Assembly: GCA_903894475.1 (NCBI GenBank)
Contig: CAITQH010000261.1
Span: 1-37,153, forward strand
DNA: 37,153 bases
Direction: 5' to 3'
DNA from: an uncultured beta proteobacterium
Lineage (GTDB): Bacteria; Pseudomonadota; Gammaproteobacteria; Burkholderiales; Burkholderiaceae_C
Shown here: piece by piece, positions 35,663-37,153 of the stretch
Position numbering within the stretch: position 1 is the stretch's first letter
How the letters are laid out: every line of letters begins with the position of its first letter
Program-made: the position numbers and the translations under genes
Notes under the pieces: generated by a model
What the model was told of the DNA's origin: nothing
Database searches by the model: none
The model's input: the letters and a program-made list of their open reading frames with translations, nothing else

Positions 35663-37036
35663 CTACCTCGCCACTGTCACAGATGTCCGTTGACTCCCGA
35701 TTTCCCTGACCATGGTCAGGATCGCTGCCAGATTGAACTTGATGGCCAATTTGGCTGGAAACATGTTAACCCGATCCACCAAGGTGAACAAAGTATGAGC
35801 CTGGGTTTGGGGTGTGAACGAGGGCCACGCCTCATCCAACTGTTTCAGAGCACGCACAATGTCTGCTTCTTCCAGCGTTTGATGTCCCGTCGCCAATTCA
35901 ACCAGGCGGGCCAACCACTCTTGCGGATCTTTCAAATGAGTACGCAACTGTTCAATGACGATATCCTGGACCTGATGGGCTGCCATATTGACCGGGCCAG
36001 TGCCAGAAGCTTTTTCCTCTGCGGTGGCGGGGGCCACGTAGTACAAATATTGTTTCTGATCGCGTGGCGATGATTTGAAAAACTTGAACGCGCGCCCGTC
36101 GTGCCAGTACAGCTTGCCGATCAGGGGAAAATCAAGCGGGTTGCGCGTCTCATTGGGAACACCTTTGCGCCGGGCGCGCTGCGCAAGCTTATCTTGAACC
36201 TGTTGCCACAGATCGGGGGCGATGATGGAGGGATAAATTCCGCTGTGCCATTCGCCGTAAAAGAGTGCTTCGCCGAGGTACATCCGGTTGTTCAAGATTC
36301 GGTAGACCGCCGTGCGGTCGAGCACCAGGCCACCACGTTTTTTGCCATCCCGGGTCAGCCAGGTCTTGTTCCTCTCATTCTGCTTTTGCAGAAAGGAGAT
36401 CAACTCCGTCATGCCATCGCTGGACAAGTAGCGGCGAAAGATGTCTTCAACCAAGCGTGCATCTGTGTCCACGACGACCACCCGCATTTCAAAATCAACG
36501 GTGTAGCCCAGTGGCGTGCCATTGCCCTGCCACATGCCTTTGGCTCGCATGGCTGCCAACTTGTCACGAGTGCGCTCACCGATGATTTCTCGCTCAAATT
36601 GCGCAAAGCTGGTCAGTATGTGTACGCTCAGCAATCCGATTGATGTGTTGGTATTTATGGCGGGTTCTGTGACACTGACCAAATTTACCCCTTGGATGCC
36701 AAGCAACGGGATCACGTCGGTCACATCCTGCACACTGCGGCTGAGCCGGTCAAGCCGATGCACGACCACCATATCAATTTTGTCTTGCCGAACGTCCTCT
36801 AACAGCGCCAGAAGGCCAGGACGTTGCAGGGTGGCCCCCGATACACCATCGTCCAGGTAGACGGGCTCCACCATGGCCCAGCCCAGATCTAGTTGGCTCT
36901 TAATGAAAGCCCGGCACGAATCTACTTGGGCGTCGATTGATGTCAGTGCGCTGCTCTGACGGTCGGCTACCGACACGCGGGCATATACAGCGCATCGCAG
37001 TGGCATAGTCGTCTCGACATTTGAGTTCGCGTTCAT
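35663..37036 (-). CDS. Serine recombinase (resolvase plus Recombinase domain)
   Basis: A 457-residue site-specific recombinase. The N-terminal resolvase domain (about 12-160) holds the nucleophile S22 in CAVYARVSVADRQ, then DDGVSGATLQRPGLLALL and the active-site arginines in VVHRLDRLSRSV. FAQFEREIIGERTRDKL leads into the Recombinase DNA-binding domain (about 180-300: GTPLGYTVDF, AVYRILNNRMYLGEALFYGEWH). The C-terminal region lacks the usual zinc cysteines. All catalytic positions look intact. The ATG at 37036 follows CCAGGG; a second ATG lies 30 bases on. The gene points towards tmRNA and likely drives integration and excision of the element that runs off the right edge; a promoter in the 117 bases upstream is not clear. 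Confidence 0.9.
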   Translation of the reverse strand: MNANSNVETTMPLRCAVYARVSVADRQSSALTSIDAQVDSCRAFIKSQLDLGWAMVEPVYLDDGVSGATLQRPGLLALLEDVRQDKIDMVVVHRLDRLSRSVQDVTDVIPLLGIQGVNLVSVTEPAINTNTSIGLLSVHILTSFAQFEREIIGERTRDKLAAMRAKGMWQGNGTPLGYTVDFEMRVVVVDTDARLVEDIFRRYLSSDGMTELISFLQKQNERNKTWLTRDGKKRGGLVLDRTAVYRILNNRMYLGEALFYGEWHSGIYPSIIAPDLWQQVQDKLAQRARRKGVPNETRNPLDFPLIGKLYWHDGRAFKFFKSSPRDQKQYLYYVAPATAEEKASGTGPVNMAAHQVQDIVIEQLRTHLKDPQEWLARLVELATGHQTLEEADIVRALKQLDEAWPSFTPQTQAHTLFTLVDRVNMFPAKLAIKFNLAAILTMVREIGSQRTSVTVAR

Positions 37037-37153
37037 GGCCCTGGATCATCTCAGAAATGGAATTTGAGTCGGATCGCTTTTGGTTCAGGGCTCCGATATT
37101 GTTCAAAATTTGGGCGACTGCAACGCAGCGTCAACGGTCATAGAATTTTTGGC

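Noticed and set aside
36864-36874. GCTCCACCAT inside the recombinase gene, matching the tmRNA 3' end
   Set aside because: Only ten bases match, within coding sequence, and the match does not extend into the T arm; chance is the better explanation than an attachment site.

Overview
The window looks like a chromosomal segment of a betaproteobacterium of the order Burkholderiales, most likely family Comamonadaceae (Rhodoferax/Polaromonas-like). The grounds are the one-piece tmRNA with the betaproteobacterial tag ANDERFALAA, an AroA-Cmk fusion protein, a complete aerobic ubiquinone gene set spread over two loci, and two long housekeeping gene chains in an order typical of that group. The genus is an inference; no 16S gene is present.

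Layout, left to right. (1) 1-7665, plus strand: an envelope/signalling operon. It holds the 3' part of a giant YDG-repeat exoprotein, a periplasmic protein with two FecR domains, a ShlB/FhaC-type outer-membrane transporter and a CHASE2-type membrane adenylate cyclase, all packed end to end. (2) 7701-13137, plus: DUF971, ubiE, a Tim44-domain protein, ubiJ, ubiB, fmdB and DUF502. (3) 13190-17452, plus: aspS, nudB, an endonuclease/phosphatase-fold protein and a cardiolipin synthase. (4) 17531-18681, plus: folE paired with a BLUF blue-light sensor. (5) 18702-32368, minus: one long chain read right to left, gyrA-serC-pheA-tyrA-aroA/cmk-rpsA-ihfB-lapA-lapB-rfaE1-rfaD-comEA. It covers aromatic amino acid and serine synthesis, translation, nucleoid architecture and LPS control, with many start/stop overlaps. 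An 86-bp palindromic repeat lies between rpsA and ihfB. (6) 32623-34101, plus: an OmpA-family protein and ubiG. (7) 34164-34550: ssrA (tmRNA) with a strong terminator. (8) 34591-37153: an accessory segment with a repeat-rich non-coding stretch and two minus-strand genes, a serine recombinase and a second protein resembling only the C-terminal half of such a recombinase. The segment runs off the right end.

How the genes work together. UbiE and UbiG are the C- and O-methyltransferases of ubiquinone synthesis; UbiJ and UbiB are its accessory lipid-binding and kinase-like proteins. AroA, PheA, TyrA and SerC supply Phe, Tyr and Ser. LapA/LapB, RfaE1 and RfaD tie LPS level control to heptose supply. 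NudB and FolE are consecutive steps of folate/pterin synthesis, lying about 2 kb apart.

Points most worth a second look: the adhesin-FecR-transporter-cyclase operon; the recombinase plus detached C-terminal-half protein beside tmRNA; terminator-like hairpins placed on or beside the start sites of ubiJ, nudB and ompA, the last overlapping a possible leader peptide; the 86-bp element with covarying stems; and the folE-BLUF pair. Most other open frames are antisense shadows caused by high GC.
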